Of a DNA stretch of 24,473 nucleotides, positions 7,085 through 16,103 are shown piece after piece. Numbering within the stretch: the first letter of the stretch is position 1; every line of letters starts with the position of its first letter. A program made the position numbers and the translations under genes. The notes beneath the pieces are model-generated. The model ran no database searches, had not been told where the DNA came from, and saw only the letters and a program-made list of their open reading frames with translations. The stretch covers positions 1-24,473 of the IMG/VR virus record IMGVR_UViG_3300042465_002787; one strand, written 5' to 3'. Source of the DNA: a virus.

Positions 7085-9486
7085 AAATCTACAAAAAAGG
7101 GAACTACATTTATCTAGTAAATGCAAGTGGGGATATTAAACAAGACCATGCTAACGAGGTTAAAATAACCAAAACAAATGTTGCAAATGAAACGTATAGT
7201 ATCTATTCAGATGACTTAGGTGTAAATAATGTGACATTTAGTGAATTAACGCAAGAAAATGGAACGGCTTATGCTAGTGTTTCTGCATGGGAATTATGGT
7301 ATGCAGAAAATACGGGTTTTAATCCGGCTTCGGGAGGTAGCGGAGCAGGAACGGTAATAAATACTGTTTCAAATTTTGCAGGATTACCAGACCCTACGTT
7401 GGTTTCAAATGACTTCTATTGGTGTGAAGCTAGTCAGGGTACAAAGTGGCTACCTTTTTCAGTTGGTGGCACTTACTACCCTTTGGGGATGTACTATTCA
7501 AACGGTGTAACTTGGGAATATTCTGAAAGCCCTTATCAAGCTACTTTAAGTGAGGTAAATACGGGAACTAATACTGATAAATTCGTTTCTGCTTCTACAT
7601 TTGAGAATGCTACTAAATGGACTACTAAAGTTCCATATACGGGTGCAACAAGTGATGTTAATTTGGGTGAGTTTGGTATTCAATTAGGCAACTTAGAGTT
7701 TGATACAGCCCCTACTGATATACCCACTACGGTTGGCTCAATGGTATGGAATGATGCTGATGGAACTTTAGATTTAAAATTAAAGGGTGGCAATGTTACT
7801 TTACAAGTTGGTCAGGAGCAAGTTTTAAGAGTAGTAAATAAAACATCTACAAATGTAACATTATCAGAAGCAAACTACCAAGCCGTAAGGGTAACGGGTT
7901 CGCAAGGTCAAAGATTGAAAGTAGACTTAGCACAAGCTACAAATGACACGTTAAGTGCTGAAACAATTGGATTAGTTACAGAAACAATAAATAATAATGA
8001 AGAGGGTTTTATAACAACAAGTGGATTAGTTAGAGGCATTAATACGACGGGTTCTTTACAAAGTGAAACTTGGGTAGATGGTGATATTGTTTATTTAAGT
8101 CCAACAACTGCGGGTAATTTAACTAATATTAAACCTATTGCACCGAATCATTTAATCATTATAGGTTATGTAGTTTCGGCACACATTACGCAAGGAACAA
8201 TCTTTGTAAAAGTAGATAATGGTTATGAATTAGACGAGCTACACAACGTTTTAATCAATGGAAGTTTAGCTAATAACGATGTAATTCAGTACGATAGTGC
8301 TACTTTACTTTGGAAAAACAGACCATTTTCAACTGCAATTAGTTCGGAGTTTGTATTTGTAAATCAAAAAGCAGATTTACCAACTGCAAGTGGTGGTATA
8401 ATTACTTTATTAGCAAATAAAACGTATTATTTTACTACGACAATAGATTTAACAGGTGATAGGTTAGTAGGTGGTATAAATTCAACTATACTCGGTGCAA
8501 GTTCAGAAAACTGTTATATTAAATCGACTGGTTTAAGTAGTTCAACCGCTTTAATAACCTCGATTTATTCTTTGCCAATTAGGAATATTACATTAACACA
8601 TGGAACGGCTTTAAATTTAGATGGTGATGGTGTTACTACGGCTTTAGACTGGTTTGGGGTTAACTTTACAGACTGTGCAACGGTTGGAACGATTAAAGAC
8701 TATACCAACTTTATTATGAATGATAGTGCTTTTCTTAATTCGCAAGGGTTAACTTTTGACGGAACTATTGGAACTATTGGAATGACTAATTGTTTATTCG
8801 ATTGTACAACTGGTGGAACGGCTATGATATTACCATCTACATTAACGGTATCTAGACGATTTAGAATCATTTATAGTTCATTCGTTACTTTGTCGGGTGA
8901 AACAGGAATAAACGCTTCGGCAAGTGCAACGATAGGAGATGAAAAATACATTTTAGACACTATTAATTTTTCTGGCGGTGGAACTTATCAAAGTGGTTTA
9001 GATGCTACCTCAAATAAATCTTTGTTTGCTAATTGTGTTGGTATAACTAATACTTCGACACGTGGTTTTATGTATATGGTTAACAACGCAACAGATACAC
9101 CTATCGGAGTGCCGAATGTTAATACTTGGGTAAAAGCTTCAGGAACAACAACAAGTTCAACACTTTCAAAGTTCTCGCACACAAGCAATAGACTAACATA
9201 TAACGGAGCATTTAATCAGTCGTTTGTGGTTCATATTAATACATCGGTACGTAGTGCAGGAACTAACCAAGTCATTAGCATAGGCATTGCTAAAAATGGC
9301 AATATCATAGCCGAAAGCGAAATGACAATTAGAACAACAACAAGTAACCAAGAATATCCAGGAAGTACTACGGCAATTGTAGATTTAGTAAACACTGATT
9401 ATTTAGAAGTATTTGTTAAAAATACATCTTCAACAGATATTAGACTTTCTGATTTAAATATGAACGTTACAAAGATACCTGTATAA
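7081..9486 (+). CDS. Putative tail fibre / receptor-binding protein
   Basis: An 801-residue protein. The first 80 residues look like an attachment domain. Around residues 95-150 there is a module with NDFYWCEASQGTKWLPFSVG and a GVTWEYS segment. Later stretches read VPYTGATSDVNLG and GDIVYLSPTTAGNLT, then FVKVDNGYELDELHNV, elements repeatedly seen in Bacteroidota phage fibre and adhesion proteins. The middle is Thr/Ser/Gly-rich, beta-helix-like, and the last 110 residues alternate beta strands like a trimeric C1q/TNF-type head. No signal peptide or membrane segment is present. It probably recognises the host surface. Its ATG overlaps the stop of the preceding regulator. A small hairpin follows the stop. 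Confidence 0.7.
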   Translation: MKIYKKGNYIYLVNASGDIKQDHANEVKITKTNVANETYSIYSDDLGVNNVTFSELTQENGTAYASVSAWELWYAENTGFNPASGGSGAGTVINTVSNFAGLPDPTLVSNDFYWCEASQGTKWLPFSVGGTYYPLGMYYSNGVTWEYSESPYQATLSEVNTGTNTDKFVSASTFENATKWTTKVPYTGATSDVNLGEFGIQLGNLEFDTAPTDIPTTVGSMVWNDADGTLDLKLKGGNVTLQVGQEQVLRVVNKTSTNVTLSEANYQAVRVTGSQGQRLKVDLAQATNDTLSAETIGLVTETINNNEEGFITTSGLVRGINTTGSLQSETWVDGDIVYLSPTTAGNLTNIKPIAPNHLIIIGYVVSAHITQGTIFVKVDNGYELDELHNVLINGSLANNDVIQYDSATLLWKNRPFSTAISSEFVFVNQKADLPTASGGIITLLANKTYYFTTTIDLTGDRLVGGINSTILGASSENCYIKSTGLSSSTALITSIYSLPIRNITLTHGTALNLDGDGVTTALDWFGVNFTDCATVGTIKDYTNFIMNDSAFLNSQGLTFDGTIGTIGMTNCLFDCTTGGTAMILPSTLTVSRRFRIIYSSFVTLSGETGINASASATIGDEKYILDTINFSGGGTYQSGLDATSNKSLFANCVGITNTSTRGFMYMVNNATDTPIGVPNVNTWVKASGTTTSSTLSKFSHTSNRLTYNGAFNQSFVVHINTSVRSAGTNQVISIGIAKNGNIIAESEMTIRTTTSNQEYPGSTTAIVDLVNTDYLEVFVKNTSSTDIRLSDLNMNVTKIPV

Positions 9487-9488
9487 CC

Positions 9489-9508
9489 TTTGACGTTTTA
9501 GCGTCAAA
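9489..9508 (+). terminator. Short hairpin after fibre gene, weak terminator or processing site
   Basis: TTTGACG (9489-9495) and CGTCAAA (9502-9508) form a 7 bp stem with a 6 nt loop directly after the fibre stop. No T-run follows, so an efficient intrinsic terminator is unlikely. It may instead stabilise or attenuate the transcript before the head genes. Confidence 0.4.
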
Positions 9509-9540
9509 TTAACACAACAATAATAAATTAAATTTACAAT

Positions 9541-10674
9541 ATGATAGGAAATATCTATATTAAAGGTCAAATTGGTAATTCATACGATGAAAATGGTACG
9601 ATAACCAAAACTGGTGTTGAATTAATTGATGTAGTTTCACAAGTTCAAGCACTTGGTGAAGTAGATACAATTAATGTGCATATTGATAGTGAGGGCGGTT
9701 ACGTTGAAGTAGGTCGTTCAATTGCTCAATTTCTTTCTTCACTAGGTAATGTGAATACAATAGCTGAAAATCTTTGTGCTTCGATAGCAACTGAAATACA
9801 TTTATCAGTTCCATTAAATAATCGTTTCATTCAAGAAGGTACTTCATACATTATTCACAACCCATTCTTAATGAATGTAACGGGAGATGCTTCAGCACTT
9901 GAAGAAATGTCGAAAAATATTAAGGAAACTGAAAGTGAAATGATTAACAACTATGCTAAAGCAACGGGAGTTAGTAAAGAAGCTTTAAGCGGTTTAATGA
10001 AAATTGAAACTAGTCTAACAGTTGACCAATGTTTAAAATTGAATTTTGCAAGTGCAATAGTTCCAAAACAGCAACAAAGAGCGGTGGCTCTAATTTATAA
10101 TAAACAACAAACAAATATGAAAAAACCATTAATGGAAAGAGTTGCTTTAGCAATGTCGATTTTAAAAGGTGAAGAAATTGTAGCTACGGTTGAACGTAAT
10201 CAATTAGCTATGATGGTTGAAACGGATAAAGGTATTTTAAACTTACCTTATGATGACATTCAAGTTGGAGATGCTGCAATGTTAGAAGACGGTACGGTTG
10301 CCTTAGATGGAACTTACTTAACTACTGAAGGAGCAACTATCGTTATTCTTGACGGTCTAGTTTCTGAATACATGGAAGCACCAGAAAAAGAAATTGAATT
10401 AGAAGTTGAATTATCAGCAATGCCAACACAAGAAGAAGTTGACGCTTTAACAACTGAAAATGAGTCTTTAAAAGCTGAAATTGAAGCTTTAAAATTAGAG
10501 TTAGACAAAGCAAATGGAGTAGCTGAAACAGTTGTGGCTAAAATGGAAGAACTTGCGAAAGTTGGGAGCAACTATACACCACCTGCTCAAGCGACTGTAT
10601 TTAGAGAAATTGAAACTCCGAAGACTATCAAAGAACAAATGGCAGAAAGAAAATTAATTAGTAAAAACAAATAA
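9541..10674 (+). CDS. ClpP-type prohead protease fused to scaffold-like C-terminal domain
   Basis: A 377-residue protein. Residues 1-175 show the ClpP/S14 phage protease pattern: VHIDSEGGYVEVGRSIA (oxyanion region), CASIATEIHL with the probable nucleophile Ser81, YIIHNP with probable His106, and an ET.LT.DQCLKL helix near 156-168, where Glu156 probably stands for the third catalytic residue. Residues 295-345 form a charged coiled coil (TENESLKAEIEALKLELDK), as in scaffold proteins. The protein probably matures capsids and also guides shell assembly, releasing or degrading its own scaffold part. The capsid gene follows 16 bp later. A possible internal start at Met193 (ATG 10117) would give a free scaffold of 185 residues. 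Protease assignment is firm; the scaffold role is inference. Confidence 0.85.
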   Translation: MIGNIYIKGQIGNSYDENGTITKTGVELIDVVSQVQALGEVDTINVHIDSEGGYVEVGRSIAQFLSSLGNVNTIAENLCASIATEIHLSVPLNNRFIQEGTSYIIHNPFLMNVTGDASALEEMSKNIKETESEMINNYAKATGVSKEALSGLMKIETSLTVDQCLKLNFASAIVPKQQQRAVALIYNKQQTNMKKPLMERVALAMSILKGEEIVATVERNQLAMMVETDKGILNLPYDDIQVGDAAMLEDGTVALDGTYLTTEGATIVILDGLVSEYMEAPEKEIELEVELSAMPTQEEVDALTTENESLKAEIEALKLELDKANGVAETVVAKMEELAKVGSNYTPPAQATVFREIETPKTIKEQMAERKLISKNK

Positions 10675-10690
10675 TAAATAAATAGTAAAC

Positions 10691-11767
10691 ATGGCTTTAA
10701 TAGACGTAACAGATTTAACATTCAACGGTGAAGAAATCAAAGCAGTATCGGAAGCGGTATTTGAGAGTGCATTTTCTAAACCAGAATTAACAAAATTTCA
10801 TTCAGTAGTTAATGGAATTGTAGCAAAAAAACAAATTGCAATCTTAGGAAGATTAGGTGGATTAGTAGGTAAGGGTACAGGTTCTTGTGACCCGTCTTCA
10901 GCGACTAATGCAATCGTAAACACTGAGAAATTTTGGAATCCTGCAGTAGTTTCTGACAGATTTGAATCTTGTTGGAGTGACTTAAAAGAAACTTTCTTTT
11001 TGTACGGTACTAAAAAAGGTATTGAAAAATACGACCTTACAGGAACAGATTTCTTAAACTTTGTTGAAGAATTAGTAACTGATGCTATTCAAGAAGCTAT
11101 CTACAGAATTGCTTGGTTTGGTGATACTACAGCAGAAAATGTTACTGACGGTGGTGTAATTACTGACGGAACTGATTTAGCTTATTTCAACAAAATCGAT
11201 GGTTTTTGGAAACAAATTTTCGCTATCGTAACTGCTGATGCAACTAGAAAAACAACTGATTTAGCTTCTAGAAATGGTCAAGCTTCATTTGCACTTCAAG
11301 CGTTCACTGCTACAGATACAACTAACAAAGTTGTTTCTACGGCTCTTCAAAATATGCGTTTTGGTGCTGATTACAGATTACGTGAACAAGCTGGTTTGGT
11401 TTATGTAGTTACTCAATCGGTTGCTGACCAATACGAAAGAGAGTTATTAGCTTATAACGTAGCGTTCACAACTGAAAGACTTGAAAACGGTATCACTTTA
11501 CTTAAGTCTGGTGGAATCGAAGTTTATTCTTTCAATTTATGGGATAGAATTATTCGCTCTTACTATTCTAACGGAACAGTTTATCACTTACCTCACAGAG
11601 CTTTATTAGTTACTCCTACTAATTTACAAGTAGGTACTGAAGAAGTTACTGCAATGTCAGGAATGGACGTTTTCAACGATAAAAAATCTAAGAAAAACTT
11701 CATTGATTTTGCTTTCAATATCGATGCAAAAGTAGTATTGGATTACGAAATTCAAGCAGCATATTAA
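10691..11767 (+). CDS. Major capsid protein
   Basis: A 358-residue protein starting MALIDVTDLTFNGEEIKA. An N-terminal helical arm precedes a region with KFWNPAVVSDRFESCW and FFLYGTKKGIEKYDLTGTDF. It is a mixed alpha/beta protein without membrane segment or signal, of a length usual for HK97-fold capsids. Placement directly after the protease/scaffold gene, the highest-looking codon regularity in the window (many strong leader and GGT/GCT codons) and a hairpin after its stop point to the abundant shell subunit. Resemblance to Bacteroidota phage capsid proteins is from memory. The N-terminal arm could be trimmed by the upstream protease. Confidence 0.82.
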   Translation: MALIDVTDLTFNGEEIKAVSEAVFESAFSKPELTKFHSVVNGIVAKKQIAILGRLGGLVGKGTGSCDPSSATNAIVNTEKFWNPAVVSDRFESCWSDLKETFFLYGTKKGIEKYDLTGTDFLNFVEELVTDAIQEAIYRIAWFGDTTAENVTDGGVITDGTDLAYFNKIDGFWKQIFAIVTADATRKTTDLASRNGQASFALQAFTATDTTNKVVSTALQNMRFGADYRLREQAGLVYVVTQSVADQYERELLAYNVAFTTERLENGITLLKSGGIEVYSFNLWDRIIRSYYSNGTVYHLPHRALLVTPTNLQVGTEEVTAMSGMDVFNDKKSKKNFIDFAFNIDAKVVLDYEIQAAY

Positions 11768-11776
11768 TTATTAAAT

Positions 11777-11798
11777 GGGAGCTAAACACTCCCTTTTT
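11777..11798 (+). terminator. Intrinsic terminator or attenuator after the capsid gene
   Basis: GGGAG (11777-11781) and CTCCC (11789-11793) pair around a 7 nt loop and are followed by TTTTT. The stem is short, so partial termination or 3' end protection of the abundant capsid message is more likely than a full stop. Confidence 0.6.
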
Positions 11799-11821
11799 AT
11801 TCACTTTAAAAATATAAAAAT

Positions 11822-12397
11822 ATGTCAGTAGTATGTGGAGCAATTGCTTCAAACATTTTAATAAGTTGCGAAACTCCTATGCAAGGTGGGACACGTGACA
11901 GAGCAGTAATCTTTAACTTTGATGATATTTCATCTTTAGTTTTTGATGCTACAAATACTTCAACAGTTGAAGATATTGTTTTAGCAGCGGGGAAATTTGC
12001 TTATCAAATTGATGGTAAAAATAACTCAATTGCACCAAAAGCTTCAATGGTAAAAGTTGGTTTTAACAATATGTTTGACCATTCTGTAATGATGAAAGGT
12101 TTTGACTTATCTCCAGAGATTAAAGAGCAACTTAACTCTATGAAAGATGGTCGTTTTGTTATTATAACAGAAAACTATTACAAAGGTGTAGCTGGAAATT
12201 CAGCATTTGAAATATACGGTTTAACAACTGGTTTAGAAATGTCAGTTTTAGAGCGTGACCCAAACAATGCAGATACTCAAGGAGCATTTGACTTCACTTT
12301 TACAACAATTAATAATAAAGAACCTAGACTTCCTAATTCTTTATATATTACAGATTACGCAACTTCTAAAGCGGTTGTTGATAGTATTTTGGATTAA
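11822..12397 (+). CDS. Probable abundant virion protein, tail-tube candidate
   Basis: A 191-residue protein starting MSVVCGAIASNILISCETPM. It is beta-rich with VIFNFDDISSLVF early on, FVIITENYYKGVAGNSAFEI in the middle and AFDFTFTTINNKEPRLPNS near the end. The size, strand content and position after the capsid gene would fit a tail-tube subunit or a capsid decoration protein. Hairpin terminators lie on both sides (11777-11798 and 12420-12452), giving this gene and the capsid gene their own message ends, as expected for highly expressed virion proteins. I recognise it only as a gene type often found beside capsid genes in Bacteroidota phages; the tube role is inference. Confidence 0.5.
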   Translation: MSVVCGAIASNILISCETPMQGGTRDRAVIFNFDDISSLVFDATNTSTVEDIVLAAGKFAYQIDGKNNSIAPKASMVKVGFNNMFDHSVMMKGFDLSPEIKEQLNSMKDGRFVIITENYYKGVAGNSAFEIYGLTTGLEMSVLERDPNNADTQGAFDFTFTTINNKEPRLPNSLYITDYATSKAVVDSILD

Positions 12398-12419
12398 TTC
12401 AAAAATAATTACTAAATTT

Positions 12420-12452
12420 AAGGGTGTCATTTATTTGATGCCCTTTTTTTTT
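12420..12452 (+). terminator. Intrinsic terminator
   Basis: AAGGGTGTCA (12420-12429) pairs with TGATGCCCTT (12436-12445) through ten pairs including two G-U wobbles, with a 6 nt loop, and runs into nine T residues (12444-12452). It closes the capsid and tail-tube-like transcription unit just before the gene at 12458. Confidence 0.8.
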
Positions 12453-12457
12453 AAGAT

Positions 12458-12919
12458 ATGCAAAACGAAATTGACAAAGTATTAAGCTACGAAAAAACCA
12501 AAAGTATATGGAGAGGTAACCACCTTTCATATGAATGGCAGGAAGCTAATAAATTAAACATTACCTTATTTGGAATTAGTCTAAATAAGGCTCAAAAGTG
12601 CGAATGTATAGAAGATTTATTTTTTGCATTAAAAAGACCAAATATTACAAACAAAATAACAGAAAAGATGGAAAAACAATTTCACGTTAAAAAAGGAGCG
12701 GTAATAATGTCGTTCGGAGTTGACACAATTACAGAACATTCAACTGATAAACAATGTATTTCGGCACTTAAGCACAATCCTGTATTGATTAAATTCTTTG
12801 AGAAAGTTCCCGAAAATTGGCAAAAAATAGTTGGATTAGTTGAAGATGTTAAAGAAGTAATTGAAGACATTAAAGAAGTAATTAAAGTAGTTAGAAAAAC
12901 TAGAGCAAAACGTAAATAG
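12458..12919 (+). CDS. Hypothetical phage protein between capsid and portal genes
   Basis: A 153-residue protein starting right behind a terminator and ending 2 bp before the portal ATG. The N-terminal part reads SYEWQEANKLNITLFGISLN, followed by a region with two Cys (KCECIEDLFF). The last 40 residues form a basic amphipathic helix with repeated EDVKEVIEDIKEVIKVV and the tail RKTRAKRK. No membrane segment is present. Position next to the portal suggests a head-assembly or packaging accessory, and the helical basic tail could bind nucleic acid or the scaffold. I do not recognise the family. Confidence 0.55.
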   Translation: MQNEIDKVLSYEKTKSIWRGNHLSYEWQEANKLNITLFGISLNKAQKCECIEDLFFALKRPNITNKITEKMEKQFHVKKGAVIMSFGVDTITEHSTDKQCISALKHNPVLIKFFEKVPENWQKIVGLVEDVKEVIEDIKEVIKVVRKTRAKRK

Positions 12920-12921
12920 CA

Positions 12922-14259
12922 ATGGCGAAAGTTAAATCTACGGCTCAAAAGGTCACACAAAGAATTGATGTTATTGATAATATTGGTTTCTTTGTAAAGA
13001 AATACGACTTTGATAATAAGTACCCACAAAGGGTAACTGATATTGTCAATGATTCTGGAACGGCAAAAACTTGTTTAAAATTATACGAAAAATTTGTTTT
13101 TGGTAGTGGTCTTAAGGATACTGATTTCTACAAAAGTAAAATTAATTCTAAAGGCGAAACTACGGATAAATTTGTTAGAAAATTAGTAAAAGATTTCGGT
13201 AAATTCGGGGGTGTTGCTATACACGTTAATTATAATGGACTTTACCAAAAAAGAGAGGTTAGTTTAATTCCGTTTGAATTTTGTAGATTAGTTCCCGAAG
13301 GAGATGCACGTTATGGAATGATTGAAGTTTACGATGACTGGGGAATGACTAAACATAAGAAATTCGATAAAACGGATATAGTTTACATTAATCCTTACAA
13401 CCCTGCAAATGTAGAACAAGAAGTTGAAGATTGTGGCGGTTGGGAGAATTACAAAGGACAAATCTACTATTCACCTATGAATGAATATCCATTAGCTCCA
13501 TTTGATGCAGTATTAGAGGATATGCTTACGGAAGGTCAATTAAAGAAATTCAAACATTCTACGGCTACTGATAACTTTTTAGCTTCTCATTTATTGGTAA
13601 TGGGTAAAACTGAAAGTGATGAAGATGCAGAATTGTTTGATGAAAATATGAGAGCGTTTCAAGGTGGTGAGGGTGCAGGTCGTATAATGGTTATTGAACG
13701 TGAAAGCAACGAAGAAGCAATTGAACTTAAGAAGTTAGACATTCAAAATTACGATGGTCTTTATGAATATACTGAAAATAGCTCGAGAGATGCGATAATT
13801 AAAATGTTTTTAATACCACCCGTTCTTTTATTAAGAGTTGCTGGTAGTTTAGGAACGTCAAAAGAGATTAGTGATGCTTTCGATTATTATAATGGTATAA
13901 CAAGTGATGACAGATTAGTAGTTGAAGAAATATTAACCGAAATATTTAGTAATTATTACTACAACATTTGCCCTTCAAATGACTATTCTATTTTACCATT
14001 GAAATATAGTAAAGCAATAGCACCAGAATACCTTTCTTACTATACAAAGAATGAAATTCGTATAGCAAATGGAGATGAAGAAGCGACTGATTTAAAGGCA
14101 GATACTACTTTGTTAGCGGTTACTTTGGGTGTAGGTGGTACACAAGCCTTGACTAGTATTTTAGCAGACCCATTATTGACAATTTCACAGAAACAAGGTA
14201 CATTAAAAGTATTATTTGGTTTAAGTGATGAACAAACAAATCAAATGCTTTCATTATGA
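12922..14259 (+). CDS. Portal protein
   Basis: A 445-residue protein of portal size. Early segments include DNKYPQRVTDIVNDSGTAKT and FGKFGGVAIHVNYN, a wing-like region with a proline-rich turn follows (IYYSPMNEYPLAPFD), then a long helical region. The segment IPPVLLLRVAGSLGTSKEI near residues 300-320, followed by a helix and YYYN, is characteristic of portal stems: a conserved P-rich turn, then a Ser/Thr-rich loop before the clip. It would form the dodecameric DNA channel of the head. Its stop overlaps the next start as ATGA, with a neck-like gene following. The assignment is well supported by length, motif and neighbours. Confidence 0.82.
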   Translation: MAKVKSTAQKVTQRIDVIDNIGFFVKKYDFDNKYPQRVTDIVNDSGTAKTCLKLYEKFVFGSGLKDTDFYKSKINSKGETTDKFVRKLVKDFGKFGGVAIHVNYNGLYQKREVSLIPFEFCRLVPEGDARYGMIEVYDDWGMTKHKKFDKTDIVYINPYNPANVEQEVEDCGGWENYKGQIYYSPMNEYPLAPFDAVLEDMLTEGQLKKFKHSTATDNFLASHLLVMGKTESDEDAELFDENMRAFQGGEGAGRIMVIERESNEEAIELKKLDIQNYDGLYEYTENSSRDAIIKMFLIPPVLLLRVAGSLGTSKEISDAFDYYNGITSDDRLVVEEILTEIFSNYYYNICPSNDYSILPLKYSKAIAPEYLSYYTKNEIRIANGDEEATDLKADTTLLAVTLGVGGTQALTSILADPLLTISQKQGTLKVLFGLSDEQTNQMLSL

Positions 14260-14792
14260 TAACAACAAAATTAATAACACTCGCAAATATTCAAGATGTT
14301 AAGTCAATTTCTTTGAATGTTAATGAAACTAAGCAATTAAGTCCTTACATTTTAGAAGCTCAAAACTTTGATTTAAGGGAATTAATTGGAGATGCTTTTT
14401 ATTTAGATTTAATAGCTGATTTTATTGCTTTACCCCCACTAGATAAATACACTTTATTGTTCAACGGTGGTCAATATACATACCAAAATGAAGTGTATTA
14501 TTTAGATGGTATTAAACAATATTTAGTTTATTCAACTTATGCAAGATATTTAGCTAATTCTAACGTAATATCTACAGCAACTGGATTAGTTCACAAGACT
14601 AACCAATATAGCGACAAAGTTGAGGAGAAAACAATTAGTAGATTAGTTTCCCAAGCACGTTCAGGAGCGACATTTTGCGAAGAAAACATAAAGAAATATT
14701 TAGAAAGAAATAAATCTTCATATCCACTATTTAAATGTGATAAAAATAGTAACTTTACTAATGGGATTAAAATCCGAAATATAGGCTCATAA
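14256..14792 (+). CDS. Putative head-tail connector (neck) protein
   Basis: A 178-residue protein whose ATG overlaps the portal stop. The segment EAQNFDLRELIGDAFYLDLI, then LDGIKQYLVYSTYARYLANS and an RSGATFCEENIKKYL helix, matches helical gp6-like connector proteins that bind under the portal. The DLRELIGDAFY pattern is familiar from Bacteroidota phage neck proteins (possibly DUF6712, from memory). The C-terminus ends in a Lys/Asn-rich tail. It probably forms the ring between portal and tail. Coupling with the portal gene supports this. Confidence 0.65.
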   Translation: MITTKLITLANIQDVKSISLNVNETKQLSPYILEAQNFDLRELIGDAFYLDLIADFIALPPLDKYTLLFNGGQYTYQNEVYYLDGIKQYLVYSTYARYLANSNVISTATGLVHKTNQYSDKVEEKTISRLVSQARSGATFCEENIKKYLERNKSSYPLFKCDKNSNFTNGIKIRNIGS

Positions 14793-16103
14793 ATGAATAC
14801 AGATAATTTAATTTTAAGAGAAACGGATAATTTACCGTTAATTAACAAAGAAGATACTTTATTAAGTTCTGAAATAGATGGTAATTTCATTAATATTTAT
14901 AATGACTTTATCGCTCTAAGCAATGCTGAAGATACTACATTAATATATGACATAGACAGAAGCTATGTAATTGGTGAATACGCTACTTTTGATGGGAAAT
15001 TATGGTTAGCTATTGATGATTCAACTGGTGTAACTCCTGCTTTTGGCTTGGAATGGGTAGATGTTTTTCCAACGATTTTAGCACACGAAAAAAACAAAGA
15101 TACTATATTAGATGAAGGCGGTACAAACGAAACAACGGTTGCGGAAATAAGAGCGTTTATTGATGCTGGTTTAACATCTACGACTAATTTAAGTTTATCG
15201 ACAAAAACGGCTACGAGTTTCAAGATTGAAAGTTCTACGGGTGCAGATGTTATTATACCACAGGCAAATAAAGCCGAAGCTGGTTTACTTAATGCAACTG
15301 ATAAAGTAAAACTTGGAAATTTAAGCGGTATTAATAGCGGCGACCAAACACTAGCTAGTTTAAACGGTGAAGATGTAGATAATAAAGTAAATGATTTTAC
15401 AACAATCGATGCAATAACATATCCAACTACTGAAGCTGTAGATGCTTATTTAACGGCTTCTATTCCTTCGCTAGTTGAAACTTTCATTGATGGGAGCGTT
15501 GAGCTAAACACTAATAAAGCAATTGATTTTGCAACGGTAAACGATACACTTTATCCAAGTGTTAAGGCTGTAGACGACCAACTAGATTTTAAAGTAGATT
15601 CAAATGCAACTATTACAGGAGCTACAAAAACGAAAATTACGTATGATAGTAAGGGACTTGTAACTAGTGGAACTGATGCAACAACGTCTGATATTGCAGA
15701 TAGTTTAAATAAACGTTATGTAACAGATGCTAATTTAACTGTTATAGGTAACACAAGCGGAACAAATACAGGTGACCAAACTTTCTTAAATGCAAGGGTG
15801 CAAACAGTAACAAGTTCGGCAACGGTAACCCCAATTTCAACAAATGATTTGGTAATAATAACCGCACAAGCAGTAGGGTTAACCTTAGCAAATCCAACGG
15901 GAACATTCACAGAGGGTCAAGCGTTAATGATTAGAATAAAAGATAACGCAACTGCTAGAACAATAGCATTCGATACGAATTATAGAGCTATCGGAGTTAC
16001 TTTACCAACAACAACGGTTATAAGTAAGACTATGTACTTAGGTATTATCTACAATTCAACAGATTCTAAATGGGACGTTGTTGGATATAATATACAAGCA
16101 TAA
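14793..16103 (+). CDS. Putative tail fibre shaft protein with repeats
   Basis: A 436-residue protein. The first 100 residues include a carbohydrate-module-like sequence (YVIGEYATFDGKLWLAIDD). A repetitive shaft follows, with two related blocks: SGINSGDQTLASLNG near 178-192 and SGTNTGDQT near 322-330, each preceded by an aliphatic strand and a KLGNL or LTVIGN turn. The motif ATITGATKTKITYDSKGLV near 272-290 is typical of Bacteroidota phage fibres, known to occur in several copies. The last 100 residues form a beta-rich tip (FTEGQALMIRIKDNATARTI). It should form a trimeric host-contact fibre. The stop overlaps the next ATG as TAATG. Confidence 0.72.
   Translation: MNTDNLILRETDNLPLINKEDTLLSSEIDGNFINIYNDFIALSNAEDTTLIYDIDRSYVIGEYATFDGKLWLAIDDSTGVTPAFGLEWVDVFPTILAHEKNKDTILDEGGTNETTVAEIRAFIDAGLTSTTNLSLSTKTATSFKIESSTGADVIIPQANKAEAGLLNATDKVKLGNLSGINSGDQTLASLNGEDVDNKVNDFTTIDAITYPTTEAVDAYLTASIPSLVETFIDGSVELNTNKAIDFATVNDTLYPSVKAVDDQLDFKVDSNATITGATKTKITYDSKGLVTSGTDATTSDIADSLNKRYVTDANLTVIGNTSGTNTGDQTFLNARVQTVTSSATVTPISTNDLVIITAQAVGLTLANPTGTFTEGQALMIRIKDNATARTIAFDTNYRAIGVTLPTTTVISKTMYLGIIYNSTDSKWDVVGYNIQA

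Noticed and set aside
12255-12485. Plus-strand frame overlapping the tail-tube-like gene and the terminator
   Set aside because: It lies in another frame of a real gene and runs through a terminator hairpin into T-rich DNA; the product is low-complexity.
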